A stretch of DNA of 64,000 nucleotides from Streptosporangium lutulentum (GTDB taxonomy: Bacteria; Actinomycetota; Actinomycetes; Streptosporangiales; Streptosporangiaceae), in the NCBI RefSeq assembly GCF_030811455.1, contig NZ_JAUSQU010000001.1:8866001-8930000 (forward strand), read 5' to 3'. The notes below the pieces were generated by a model, which ran no database searches, was not told the origin of the DNA, and saw nothing but the letters and a program-made list of their open reading frames with translations. Shown here in pieces: positions 53,536 through 61,406 of the stretch; position 1 is the stretch's first letter, and every line of letters begins with the position of its first letter. The translations under genes were made by a program, and so were the position numbers.

Positions 53536-55188
53536 TTACCTGCGGCCGATGGACAGGACGGGGCCGGTTTTGTCGGTGAAGAAGTCTTCGCCCTTGTCGT
53601 CGACCACGATGAAGGCGGGGAAGTCCTCGACCTCGATCTTCCAGACGGCCTCCATGCCGAGTTCCGGGTATTCCAGGACCTCGACCTTCCTGATGCAGTC
53701 TTGGGCGAGGCGGGCGGCGGGTCCGCCGATGGAGCCGAGGTAGAAGCCGCCGTGGGCCTGGCAGGCGTCGGTGACCTGCTTGGAACGGTTGCCCTTGGCG
53801 AGCATGATCTTGGAACCGCCGGCGGCCTGGAAGCGCTCGACGTAGGAGTCCATGCGTCCGGCGGTGGTCGGGCCGAAGGAACCGGAGGCGTAGCCCTCGG
53901 GGGTCTTGGCGGGACCCGCGTAGTAGACCGCGTGGTCCTTGAGGTACTGCGGCATCTCGCCGCCGGCGTCCAGGAGCTCGCCGATCTTGGCGTGGGCGAT
54001 GTCGCGGGCGACCACGAGCGGTCCTGTCAGTGACAGGCGAGTCTTGACCGGGTACTTGGTGAGTTCGGAGAGGATCTCCTGCATCGGACGGTTGAGGTCG
54101 ATCTTCACGACGTCGTCCGACAGGTGCTCGTCCGTGGTCTCCGGAAGGAACTTCGCCGGGTCGGTCTCCAGCTGCTCCAGGAAGATCCCCTCTGGGGTGA
54201 TCTTGGCCAGGGCCTGGCGGTCGGCGCTGCAGGAGACCGCGATGGCGACGGGGCACGAGGCGCCGTGGCGGGGCAGGCGGATGACGCGGACGTCGTGGCA
54301 GAAGTACTTGCCGCCGAACTGCGCGCCGATGCCGAGCTTCTGGGTGAGCTCGAAGACCTTGGCCTCCAGGTCGCGGTCCCGGAAGCCGTGGCCGGAGGCG
54401 GAGCCCTCGGTGGGGATGGTGTCCAGGTAGCGGGCGCTGGCGTACTTGGCCGTCTTCAGGGCGAACTCGGCGGAGGTGCCGCCGACGACGATCGCCAGGT
54501 GGTACGGCGGGCAGGCGGCGGTGCCGAGGGAGCGGATCTTCTCCTCCAGGAACTGGAGCATCCGCTTCTCGTTGAGGACCGCCTTGGTCTCCTGGTACAG
54601 GAACGACTTGTTGGCGCTGCCGCCGCCCTTGGCCATGAACAGCATCTTGTACTCGTCGGGGTGGCCCGACGGGTCCTCGGCGTAGAGCTCGATCTGGGCG
54701 GGAAGGTTGGAGCCGGTGTTCTTCTCCTCCCACATGGTGATCGGGGCCATCTGGGAGTAACGCAGATTCAGCCTGGTGTAGGCGTCGTAGACCCCGCGTG
54801 AGATGTGCTCGGCGTCGGCGCCGTCGGTGAGCACGTGGCGGCCGCGCTTGCCCATGACGATCGCGGTGCCGGTGTCCTGGCACATCGGGAGCACGCCGCC
54901 CGCCGAGATCGAGGCGTTCTTCAGCAGGTCGAGGGCGACGAAGCGGTCGTTTCCGCTCGACTCGGGGTCATCGATGATCTTGCGGAGCTGGGCGAGGTGG
55001 GACGACCTCAGATAATGGGAAATATCGTGAATCGCGGTCTCGGTCAGCAGCCGCAGAGCCTCGGGCTCGACCTCCAGGAACCGGCGTCCCGCAGCCTCGA
55101 CCACACGCACCCCCTCTGCGCTGATCAGACGGTATTCCGTCTCATCCGGTCCCAGGGGAAGCAGGTCGGTGTAGTCGAACTCGGGCAT
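53536..55188 (-). CDS. Class I (Fe-S) fumarate hydratase
   Basis: A 550-residue fumarase of the FumA/FumB type, with N-terminal fumerase and C-terminal beta domains. The cluster-binding Cys lies in GVLPMCQDTG; two more Cys are in PYHLAIVVGGTSAEFALK-adjacent TAACPP and in the LPEKHGASCPVAIAVSCSADRQ-like region, and GPTTAGRMDSYV is in the C-terminal domain. It is oxygen-sensitive and iron-dependent, in contrast to FumC at 47279. The start is ATG 55188, with GGAGG 4-5 nt upstream. Confidence 0.95.
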   Translation of the reverse strand: MPEFDYTDLLPLGPDETEYRLISAEGVRVVEAAGRRFLEVEPEALRLLTETAIHDISHYLRSSHLAQLRKIIDDPESSGNDRFVALDLLKNASISAGGVLPMCQDTGTAIVMGKRGRHVLTDGADAEHISRGVYDAYTRLNLRYSQMAPITMWEEKNTGSNLPAQIELYAEDPSGHPDEYKMLFMAKGGGSANKSFLYQETKAVLNEKRMLQFLEEKIRSLGTAACPPYHLAIVVGGTSAEFALKTAKYASARYLDTIPTEGSASGHGFRDRDLEAKVFELTQKLGIGAQFGGKYFCHDVRVIRLPRHGASCPVAIAVSCSADRQALAKITPEGIFLEQLETDPAKFLPETTDEHLSDDVVKIDLNRPMQEILSELTKYPVKTRLSLTGPLVVARDIAHAKIGELLDAGGEMPQYLKDHAVYYAGPAKTPEGYASGSFGPTTAGRMDSYVERFQAAGGSKIMLAKGNRSKQVTDACQAHGGFYLGSIGGPAARLAQDCIRKVEVLEYPELGMEAVWKIEVEDFPAFIVVDDKGEDFFTDKTGPVLSIGRR

Positions 55189-55578
55189 CGTCTTCGATCC
55201 TCCGTGCGGGGCGCCATCTCCGGTCCTCCAAGAGGGTACGGCCTCCCGCCGGGCTCATCCGTCGGACCCTCCCGCCGGGGTCTCCGCCGGGTCCGCCCGC
55301 GAGCGTGCCCCCGGCCCGCTCGCCGTGGTCGCGCGCGGGGGAGCCGTGACTCCCGGCCGGGTCCGCCCGCGGGTGCGTCATCCGGCCCGCTCGCCGTGAC
55401 CGTGTACGGAAGACCCCACGGCCTCACCTGCCCCAGGGGCGTGGGGTGAGATGAGGTGGCAAATCCGTATTTAGTACAAGTGTGGCTCGTTCATGGCGTC
55501 CGCTCGCCACATGTGGCCGAAAACACAGAGGAAGCTGAGAGGGAGAGCGGGGTTGAACGCCCGGGGTCGGAGAGCATC
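55189..55578. repeat. Gap with a two-copy 70-bp repeat, upstream of the class I fumarase gene
   Basis: GGGTCCGCCCGCG at 55289 and 55359, and GGCCCGCTCGCCGTG at about 55313 and 55384, mark a two-copy direct repeat of period 70-71. There is no other gene visible. The part 55440-55578 is less GC-rich and may carry the promoter for the small membrane gene at 55579; a GTG-rich frame beginning near 55456 has poor coding signal. Confidence 0.5.
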
Positions 55579-55980
55579 ATGAACACCGGAAATGCCGTAA
55601 TGACAAACAATGTCGTCATGTTGGCGATCATCGCGCTCATCGTGGTCGCGGGGCTCGCGGCGTCGCTGATCGCGATCGCGCTCCAGAGCATCAAGAGTGT
55701 CGACGGAAAGTGCCCCCATTCACCGGCGAGCTGGCCGGATTCACCGGCGGACCGGCTTCAGGAACGGGCGCGACCGTCGGAGTCGTCGCTGGACGAGCCG
55801 CAGGGGAGTGCGAGGCCGCTCGAACCGTCGGAGGACGGGTCGCAGCGGCAGGTGAGCTCGCCGGAGCCGTCGGTGAGCATGCCTCAGCAGCGCGTGAGTT
55901 CACCGGAGTCGCCGGTGGACGTGCCCCGGCAGCGGGCGATCCGGTCGCGGTCGCTGCTGAGGGGGAGGCCGCCGCGCTGA
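55579..55980 (+). CDS. Small membrane protein with a 14-residue repeat tail, overlapping the EamA gene
   Basis: A 133-residue protein from ATG 55579 with GGAGAG upstream. One membrane helix (about 14-36, VVMLAIIALIVVAGLAASLIAIAL) is followed by a hydrophilic tail with about four 14-15-residue repeats of the type SSPEPSVSMPQQRV / SSPESPVDVPRQRA, preceded by ARPLEPSEDGSQRQV. The 42-bp DNA units follow this frame. Its last 290 bp lie antisense to the EamA gene's low-complexity end, so one of the two is probably over-extended. I favour it as real but not strongly. Confidence 0.4.
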   Translation: MNTGNAVMTNNVVMLAIIALIVVAGLAASLIAIALQSIKSVDGKCPHSPASWPDSPADRLQERARPSESSLDEPQGSARPLEPSEDGSQRQVSSPEPSVSMPQQRVSSPESPVDVPRQRAIRSRSLLRGRPPR

Positions 55981-56839
55981 GGCCGATGACGATTCCGGTG
56001 ACCACCAGCGCGGCTCCGGCCAGGTCGGGGACCGAGGGGGCGCCGAGGCCGAGGATCAGCCCGGTGACGATGGCGCCCACCGGGATCAACCCCGCGAACA
56101 ACCCCGCGGTCTCCGTGCCGAGCCGGGGCAGGGCGTCGTACCAGAGGAAGAACGCCACGGTGGTGACGATCACCGACTGGTAGGCGAGGCCCAGCGCCTC
56201 GGACGAGCTCGGCACGCGGAGCATCGCGGTGCCGTCCACGAGCAGGCCGATGACGACCAGCAGCGGTACGGCCAGCGCCGCGGAGTAGGCCGAGACGCGG
56301 ACCGCGCCCAGCTTGGGCAGGAGCGGGATGGCCAGCAGCGAGAAACAGATCTCGCAGACCAGCGCGACCAGCGACCACAGCAGTCCGGGCAGATCGCCGC
56401 TGCCCAGTCCGGTGGCGAGCGTCGCACCGGCCACGACCACCGTCGCGGCCCCGACGATCCGCGGGGTGGGGCGGCCGCCGAGCAGGGCCAGCGCCAGCGG
56501 GACGGTGCCGAGCACGGTGCCGACCAGGGCGGGGCCGCTGTGCCGGGTGGCCTCGATCACGGCCACATTGAAGATCACCAGTCCGGTCAGCGACAGCGCG
56601 ACCAGCAGCGCCGTTTCGCGGGGCGTGAGCCGGACGAACCCGAGCCCCGCGATCCGGGCGACGGCGAACAGGGTGGCGGCGGCGAGGAGATAGCGGAGGG
56701 CCTGGCCGCCGTAGACCGGGTAGTCCCCGATGACGCCGGAGACCCCCGCCAGGGTGCCCACCAGAAACATCGCCCCCGCCGCCTGGCTCAGACCGCGGAT
56801 CTCCACGCGAGGGGTGATTGTGCTGACATTCGTGTTCAT
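55691..56839 (-). CDS. EamA/DMT-family transporter
   Basis: A 382-residue protein with about ten hydrophobic segments (about 15-290) in two EamA repeats, for example VGTVLGTVPLALALLGGRPTPRIVGAATVVVAGATLATG in the middle. DMT members export amino acids, sugars or purines. From residue 293 the sequence is a Ser/Pro/Ala/Thr-rich tail of 90 residues with no counterpart in the family, opposite to the small membrane gene; the core protein is complete without it. The start (ATG 56839) is divergent from a MocR gene, a pairing that often means transporter control by the regulator. Confidence 0.8.
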   Translation of the reverse strand: MNTNVSTITPRVEIRGLSQAAGAMFLVGTLAGVSGVIGDYPVYGGQALRYLLAAATLFAVARIAGLGFVRLTPRETALLVALSLTGLVIFNVAVIEATRHSGPALVGTVLGTVPLALALLGGRPTPRIVGAATVVVAGATLATGLGSGDLPGLLWSLVALVCEICFSLLAIPLLPKLGAVRVSAYSAALAVPLLVVIGLLVDGTAMLRVPSSSEALGLAYQSVIVTTVAFFLWYDALPRLGTETAGLFAGLIPVGAIVTGLILGLGAPSVPDLAGAALVVTGIVIGLSAAASPSAATATGSPAAGARPPATPVNSRAAEACSPTAPASSPAAATRPPTVRAASHSPAARPATTPTVAPVPEAGPPVNPASSPVNGGTFRRHS

Positions 56840-56875
56840 GTGGGGAATGCTAGGGAGGTAATGGTTCCCTTATCG

Positions 56876-56907
56876 GGTCCAATGGAGCGGCGAAACAGAG
56901 GACCAAT
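56876..56907. promoter_or_regulatory. Direct repeats for the MocR regulator
   Basis: GGTCCAAT (56876-56883) and GGACCAAT (56900-56907) are near-identical direct repeats with a 24-bp period, located between the divergent EamA and MocR genes. MocR/PdxR/GabR regulators bind direct repeats, so this fits. The second overlaps the MocR start codon (TTG 56907), implying autorepression. Confidence 0.45.
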
Positions 56908-58463
56908 TGGCCGACCTGCACCTCACCGTCGACCGCGCGGCGGGCGGCATCGCCGGCCAGATCGCCCGCGAGCTCCGGCAGGCCGTACGGCGGGGCCGCC
57001 TGGCCGCCGGCGTCCGGTTGCCCGCCAGCCGTGAGCTGGCCAGGGATCTCGGGCTGTCTCGCGGAGTGATCGTGGAGGCCTACGAACAGCTCGTCGCCGA
57101 GGGGTTCCTGATCTCGCGGATCGGCGCGGGCACCACCGTGGCCCCGGCGGCGGACCGGCTTCCGGGCGACTCCGATGACGGCTCCGCACCGTGCGAGCCG
57201 CCCTGCGGCGACCCCGTGCCGTCCGAGCGCAGGCCGCCCCACGGTGATCCGGTGTCACCGGGCGGGCCGTACCCCGGGCGCGGTCCCGCGGGGACCACCC
57301 ACGAGCCGGACTACACGCATCGTTCCACCTCCCCGGACCTGAGCGCCTTTCCCCGCGAGCGGTGGCTGGCCTCGATGAGGAAGGCGATCACCACTCTGCC
57401 CGCCGACGCGCTGGACTACGGCGACCCCGGCGGGATCCGGGAGCTGCGCGAGGAACTGGCGGCCTATCTGAGAAGGGTCCGCGCGGCCGACGTCACCCCG
57501 GACAACCTGGTGATCGTGGGCGGGGTGGCCCAGGGGCTGAGCCTGACGGTCCAGGCGCTCGCCGGGCGGCTTCCCCGGGGCCGGACGGGCCACGACCTCG
57601 CCTGGTTCGTCGACCCGGCCACGCCACAGGTGCCGTCTCCCGGCCGGATCCGGCTGGCGGTCGAGGACCCCGTCAGCTCGCGCCAGCTTCCGATCCTCCG
57701 CGCCGCGGGCGCCGAGTTGGTCGCGGTCCCCGTGGACGGGGAGGGCATCGACGTCGAGGCCCTCGCGAAGACCGGGGCGCAGGCGGTGCTCCTCACCCCC
57801 GCGCACCAGTACCCCACGGGGGTCGTGCTCTCTCCCTGCCGCCGTGCCGAGCTGATCGAGTGGGCCACCGAGACCGGTGCGACGATCCTGGAGGACGACT
57901 ACGACGCGGAGTTCCGCTTCGACCGAGACCCGGTGGGCTGCCTGCAGGGGCTCGCCCCCGACCGGGTGACGCTGGCCGGGAGCGTCAGCAAGTCCCTGGC
58001 TCCGGGGCTCCGGCTGGGGTGGGTGGTCGCTCCGCTCGGGGTCGCGGAGTCGGTACGGCAGGCCCGCGGTGAGCTGGATCTCGGCTCGCCGGTCCTGGAG
58101 CAGTACGCCCTGGCGGACTTCATCAGGACCGGCGGCTACGACCGGAACCTGAGGAGGATGCGCCGGGAGTACCGCATTCGGCGTGACGGCCTCGTGAAGG
58201 CCCTTGCCGATCACCTTCCCGAGATCACGGTGCACGGTGTCTCCGCCGGGCTGAGCCTGTTCGCGGAGCTGCCGGACGACTGGGACGAGCCGTCCGCCGT
58301 CCAGGCGGCCAAGGACTGCGGTCTCGCCGCCGAGCCGGTGGCCCCGATGCGGCACGCCTGGGGGCCACCCGCTCTGGTGATGGGCTTCGCCCGCCTCCCC
58401 GTCCACCACACCGACGAGGTCATCCGGAACTTCGCGAACAATCTGCCACGTCGAGCGCATTGA
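56907..58463 (+). CDS. MocR-family regulator (GntR winged helix fused to PLP aminotransferase domain)
   Basis: A 518-residue regulator. The N-terminal GntR wHTH (about 8-75, LRQAVRRGRLAAGVRLPASRELARDLGLSRGVIVEAYEQL) is followed by a flexible linker (about 80-140) and a fold-type I PLP domain with NYPXG-like QYPTGVVLS, DDYDAEFRF and the PLP Lys in GSVSKSLAPGLRLGW. TTG 56907 is the only in-frame start with a nearby ribosome-site-like AGAGGACC; ATG codons upstream are out of frame. PdxR- or GabR-like roles in vitamin B6 or amino-compound metabolism are typical, and the adjacent EamA exporter is a target candidate. Confidence 0.87.
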   Translation: MADLHLTVDRAAGGIAGQIARELRQAVRRGRLAAGVRLPASRELARDLGLSRGVIVEAYEQLVAEGFLISRIGAGTTVAPAADRLPGDSDDGSAPCEPPCGDPVPSERRPPHGDPVSPGGPYPGRGPAGTTHEPDYTHRSTSPDLSAFPRERWLASMRKAITTLPADALDYGDPGGIRELREELAAYLRRVRAADVTPDNLVIVGGVAQGLSLTVQALAGRLPRGRTGHDLAWFVDPATPQVPSPGRIRLAVEDPVSSRQLPILRAAGAELVAVPVDGEGIDVEALAKTGAQAVLLTPAHQYPTGVVLSPCRRAELIEWATETGATILEDDYDAEFRFDRDPVGCLQGLAPDRVTLAGSVSKSLAPGLRLGWVVAPLGVAESVRQARGELDLGSPVLEQYALADFIRTGGYDRNLRRMRREYRIRRDGLVKALADHLPEITVHGVSAGLSLFAELPDDWDEPSAVQAAKDCGLAAEPVAPMRHAWGPPALVMGFARLPVHHTDEVIRNFANNLPRRAH

Positions 58464-58553
58464 TAGATCGTCCGAATGTCCTGACAAATTCTTGACGACT
58501 CCAGTCGATTCGCTTAGAACTGAAGACCAGCCGCTTTCTCCCGCGGAGGCATC

Positions 58554-58673
58554 ATGCGCATTGGTCTGCTGGGGCTCGGCCGGATCGAGGCGTTCCACGC
58601 CGCGCATCCCTGGGTAGGTGAGCTCTTCCGGCACGAAGGACGTCCGATTCGCGTGGAGGAGGGGTTTCGTTGA
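58554..58673 (+). pseudogene. Remnant of a Gfo/Idh/MocA (inositol 2-dehydrogenase-like) gene
   Basis: ATG 58554, preceded by GGAGG, opens a 39-codon frame that starts MRIGLLGLGRIEAFHAA, the classic NAD-binding N-terminus of IolG-like dehydrogenases (about 340 residues). After about 17 residues it jumps to GRPIRVEEGFR, which resembles a C-terminus. An internal deletion that fused the two ends best explains it. Its TGA (58671-58673) overlaps the TTG start of the next gene, keeping coupling with iolE. The neighbouring genes are inositol genes, which supports the identity. Confidence 0.6.
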
Positions 58674-59551
58674 AGACGGCCGGTGCACCGATTTCCTGGG
58701 GGGTGTGCGAGGTTCCCGACTGGGGCCCGCAGCTCGATCGTTCCCGCGTGCTGGCGGAGATGGCGGAGCTGGGCCTGACGGCCACCGAGCTGGGTCCGGA
58801 GGGGTTTCTGCCGCCCTCGCCGACGCGCTGCCGCTCCCTGCTGGAGAAGTACGGCCTGCGCGCGGTCGGGGGATTCGTACCCGTGGTGTTGCACGAGCCG
58901 GGATGGGACCCGCTGCCGGTGGTCCGGGCGGCCATGCGCGCCTTCAGGGACGGCGACGTGGAGGTGGTCGTGCTGGCCGCGTCCACCGGGGGCGAGAACT
59001 ACGACGACAAACCGGCCCTGGACGCGCGCGGCTGGAAGACCCTGCTGGGAAACCTGCGCCTGATCCTCAAGGACGTCAGGGAGTTCGGCCGCACCGTCAC
59101 CCTGCACCCGCACGTCGGGACCATGGTGGAGAGCCGCGACGAGGTGCACCGGGTGCTCGACGGCAGCGCGATGCCGCTCTGCCTGGACACCGGTCACCTG
59201 CTCATCGGCGGCACCGACCCCGGTGAGCTGGTCACCCGAGCCGCCAAGCGGATCGCGCACGTTCACCTCAAGGACGTGGACACCGCACTCGCCGAGCGGG
59301 TCGGAAGGGGCGAGCTGACCTACACCGAGGCGGTCAGGGCGGGGGTCTACCGTCCGCTCGGCCGGGGCGACGTGGACATCGCGGGGATCGTCGCGGGCCT
59401 GACGGAGGCCGGATACCAGGGGTGGTACGTCATGGAGCAGGACGTCATCCTCGGTTCGGAGGACGCCGACCCGAAGGAGCACGTCCGCGAGAGCCTGGCC
59501 TACCTGCGAGGGCTCGCGCCGGGCGGCCGATCGGCCCCCGGGTTCCGATGA
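58670..59551 (+). CDS. iolE: IolE-like sugar isomerase/inosose dehydratase
   Basis: A 293-residue AP-endonuclease-2-family TIM barrel starting at TTG 58670 with GGAGGAGGGG upstream. MKTAGAPISWGVCEVPDWG is a typical IolE N-terminus. Metal-ligand positions appear in VLAASTGGENYDD, HPHVGTMVESRDEV, CLDTGHLLIGGTDP and HVHLKDVD, with a Glu in MEQDVILG. IolE dehydrates 2-keto-myo-inositol to 3,5/4-trihydroxycyclohexa-1,2-dione. The next gene, iolD, uses that product. Related isomerases cannot be fully excluded. Confidence 0.8.
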   Translation: MKTAGAPISWGVCEVPDWGPQLDRSRVLAEMAELGLTATELGPEGFLPPSPTRCRSLLEKYGLRAVGGFVPVVLHEPGWDPLPVVRAAMRAFRDGDVEVVVLAASTGGENYDDKPALDARGWKTLLGNLRLILKDVREFGRTVTLHPHVGTMVESRDEVHRVLDGSAMPLCLDTGHLLIGGTDPGELVTRAAKRIAHVHLKDVDTALAERVGRGELTYTEAVRAGVYRPLGRGDVDIAGIVAGLTEAGYQGWYVMEQDVILGSEDADPKEHVRESLAYLRGLAPGGRSAPGFR

Positions 59552-59564
59552 CGAAGGGTTCGCC

Positions 59565-61406
59565 ATGAGACTCACGGTGGCACAGGCGCTCATACGCTTC
59601 CTCGGCAACCAGTGGTCGGAGCGTGACGGTGTCGAACAGCGGCTGGTGGCGGGGTGCCTCGGCATCTTCGGCCACGGCAACGTGGCCGGGATCGGGCAGG
59701 CCCTGGCCGAGCAGGGAGCCGGCACCCAGGCGGCGCTGCCGTACTATCTGGCCCGCAACGAGCAGGCCATGGTCCACACCGCGGTCGGCTACGCGCGGGC
59801 ACTGAACAGGATGTCCACCTTCGCCTGCACCACCTCGATCGGCCCCGGCGCCACCAACCTGGTCACCGGCGCGGCACTGGCCACGATCAACCGGATTCCG
59901 GTGCTGCTGCTCCCCGGAGACGTCTTCGCCACCCGGGTCGCCAACCCGGTGCTGCAGGAGCTGGAGGATCCGCGTTCCTACGACGTGAGCGTCAACGACT
60001 GCCTGCGCCCGGTCTCCCGGTTCTTCGACCGGATCAACCGTCCCGAGCAGCTTCCCTCGGCGCTGCTGGCGGCGATGCGGGTGCTGACCGATCCCGCCGA
60101 GACCGGGGCGGTCACCCTGGCGTTGCCCCAGGACGTGCAGGCGGAGGCGTGGGACTGGCCCGAGGAGCTGTTCGCCCGCAGGGTGTGGCACGTGGCCCGG
60201 CCGGTGCCCGAACCGGCCGCGCTGGCACGGGCGCTGGAGCTCGTCGGACGGTCGCGGCGGCCGCTGATCGTGGCCGGGGGCGGGGTGGTCTACAGCGAGG
60301 CGTGGGAGGCGCTGGCCGCCTTCTCCGCCAGGCACGGCGTTCCGGTCGCGGAGACCCAGGCGGGCAAGGGGACCGTGCCGTACGACCACCCCTGTGCGGT
60401 CGGCGCGATCGGGCACACCGGCACCGCCGCCGCCAACGACCTGGCCCGCGACGCCGACCTGGTCATCGGTGTCGGCACCCGCTACAGCGACTTCACCACC
60501 GCCTCCCGGACCCTCTTCGGCGGCGCGCGGTTCCTCAACGTCAACATCACGGCCTTCGACGCGGCCAAGCACTCCGCCGAGATGCTCGTCGCCGACGCCC
60601 GCGAGGCACTGCGCGTCCTGGACCCCGGCGACTGGACCGCCGAGCCCGACTGGACCGACAGGGCCGCGCGGCTGACCCACGCCTGGCAGGAGCAGGTCTC
60701 CCTGGTGACCACGGGAGACGCGCTGACGCAGCCGGTGGTGCTCGGCATGCTCAACGAGGTGGCCAGGCCGACGGACGTGGTGGTCAACGCGGCCGGGTCG
60801 ATGCCCGGCGACCTGCACAAGCTGTGGCGGGCCATCGACCCCAGGTCCTACCACGTGGAGTACGGCTACTCCTGCATGGGCTACGAGATCGCCGGGGGGC
60901 TCGGCGTGAAGCTCGCCCGGCCCGAGCACGAGGTGTTCGTGCTGGTCGGCGACGGGTCCTACCTGATGATGGCCCAGGAGATCGCCACCGCCGTGCAGGA
61001 GAGCGTCAAGCTCGTCGTGGTGCTGGTCGACAACCACGGCTTCGCCTCCATCGGCGGCCTGTCGGAGTCGGTCGGCGCCCGGCGCCTCGGTACGGCCTAC
61101 CGGATGCGCGGGGCGGGAGGCGAGCTGGACGGCGCCTTCCTCCCGGTGGACCTGGCCGCCAACGCGGCCAGCCTGGGCGCCGACGTGCTCCACGCCGACG
61201 GTCCCGAGTCACTGCGGGTGGCGCTGACCAAGGCCCGCGAGTCCGCCAGGATCACCGTCGTCCACGTCGAGACCGTCGCCGGTCCGGGGCCGGACACCAC
61301 GGCCTGGTGGGACGTCCCCGTGGCCGAGGTGTCGGACCTGCCCGAGGCGAGGCAGGCCCGTCTCGCCTACGACCAGGCCAAACGGGCCCAGCGCCCCTAT
61401 CTCTGA
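59565..61406 (+). CDS. iolD: 3D-(3,5/4)-trihydroxycyclohexane-1,2-dione acylhydrolase
   Basis: A 613-residue ThDP enzyme. It cleaves the ring of the inosose product to 5-deoxyglucuronate. The ThDP-binding Glu/His region lies in YLARNEQAMVHTAVGYARALNRMST, the central domain has LIVAGGGVVYSEAWEAL, and the C-terminal ThDP motif GDGSYLMMAQEIATAVQESVKLVVVLVDNHGFASIGGLSES is the IolD signature. The ATG at 59565 lies 13 bp after iolE. Other iol genes (iolB, iolC, iolA) are absent here. Its 3' end overlaps the convergent MFS gene by 10 bp. Confidence 0.93.
   Translation: MRLTVAQALIRFLGNQWSERDGVEQRLVAGCLGIFGHGNVAGIGQALAEQGAGTQAALPYYLARNEQAMVHTAVGYARALNRMSTFACTTSIGPGATNLVTGAALATINRIPVLLLPGDVFATRVANPVLQELEDPRSYDVSVNDCLRPVSRFFDRINRPEQLPSALLAAMRVLTDPAETGAVTLALPQDVQAEAWDWPEELFARRVWHVARPVPEPAALARALELVGRSRRPLIVAGGGVVYSEAWEALAAFSARHGVPVAETQAGKGTVPYDHPCAVGAIGHTGTAAANDLARDADLVIGVGTRYSDFTTASRTLFGGARFLNVNITAFDAAKHSAEMLVADAREALRVLDPGDWTAEPDWTDRAARLTHAWQEQVSLVTTGDALTQPVVLGMLNEVARPTDVVVNAAGSMPGDLHKLWRAIDPRSYHVEYGYSCMGYEIAGGLGVKLARPEHEVFVLVGDGSYLMMAQEIATAVQESVKLVVVLVDNHGFASIGGLSESVGARRLGTAYRMRGAGGELDGAFLPVDLAANAASLGADVLHADGPESLRVALTKARESARITVVHVETVAGPGPDTTAWWDVPVAEVSDLPEARQARLAYDQAKRAQRPYL

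Noticed and set aside
55456..55578. Longer start for the small membrane gene
   Set aside because: The first 41 codons have poor codon use and no ribosome site; GGAGAG before ATG 55579 fits better.
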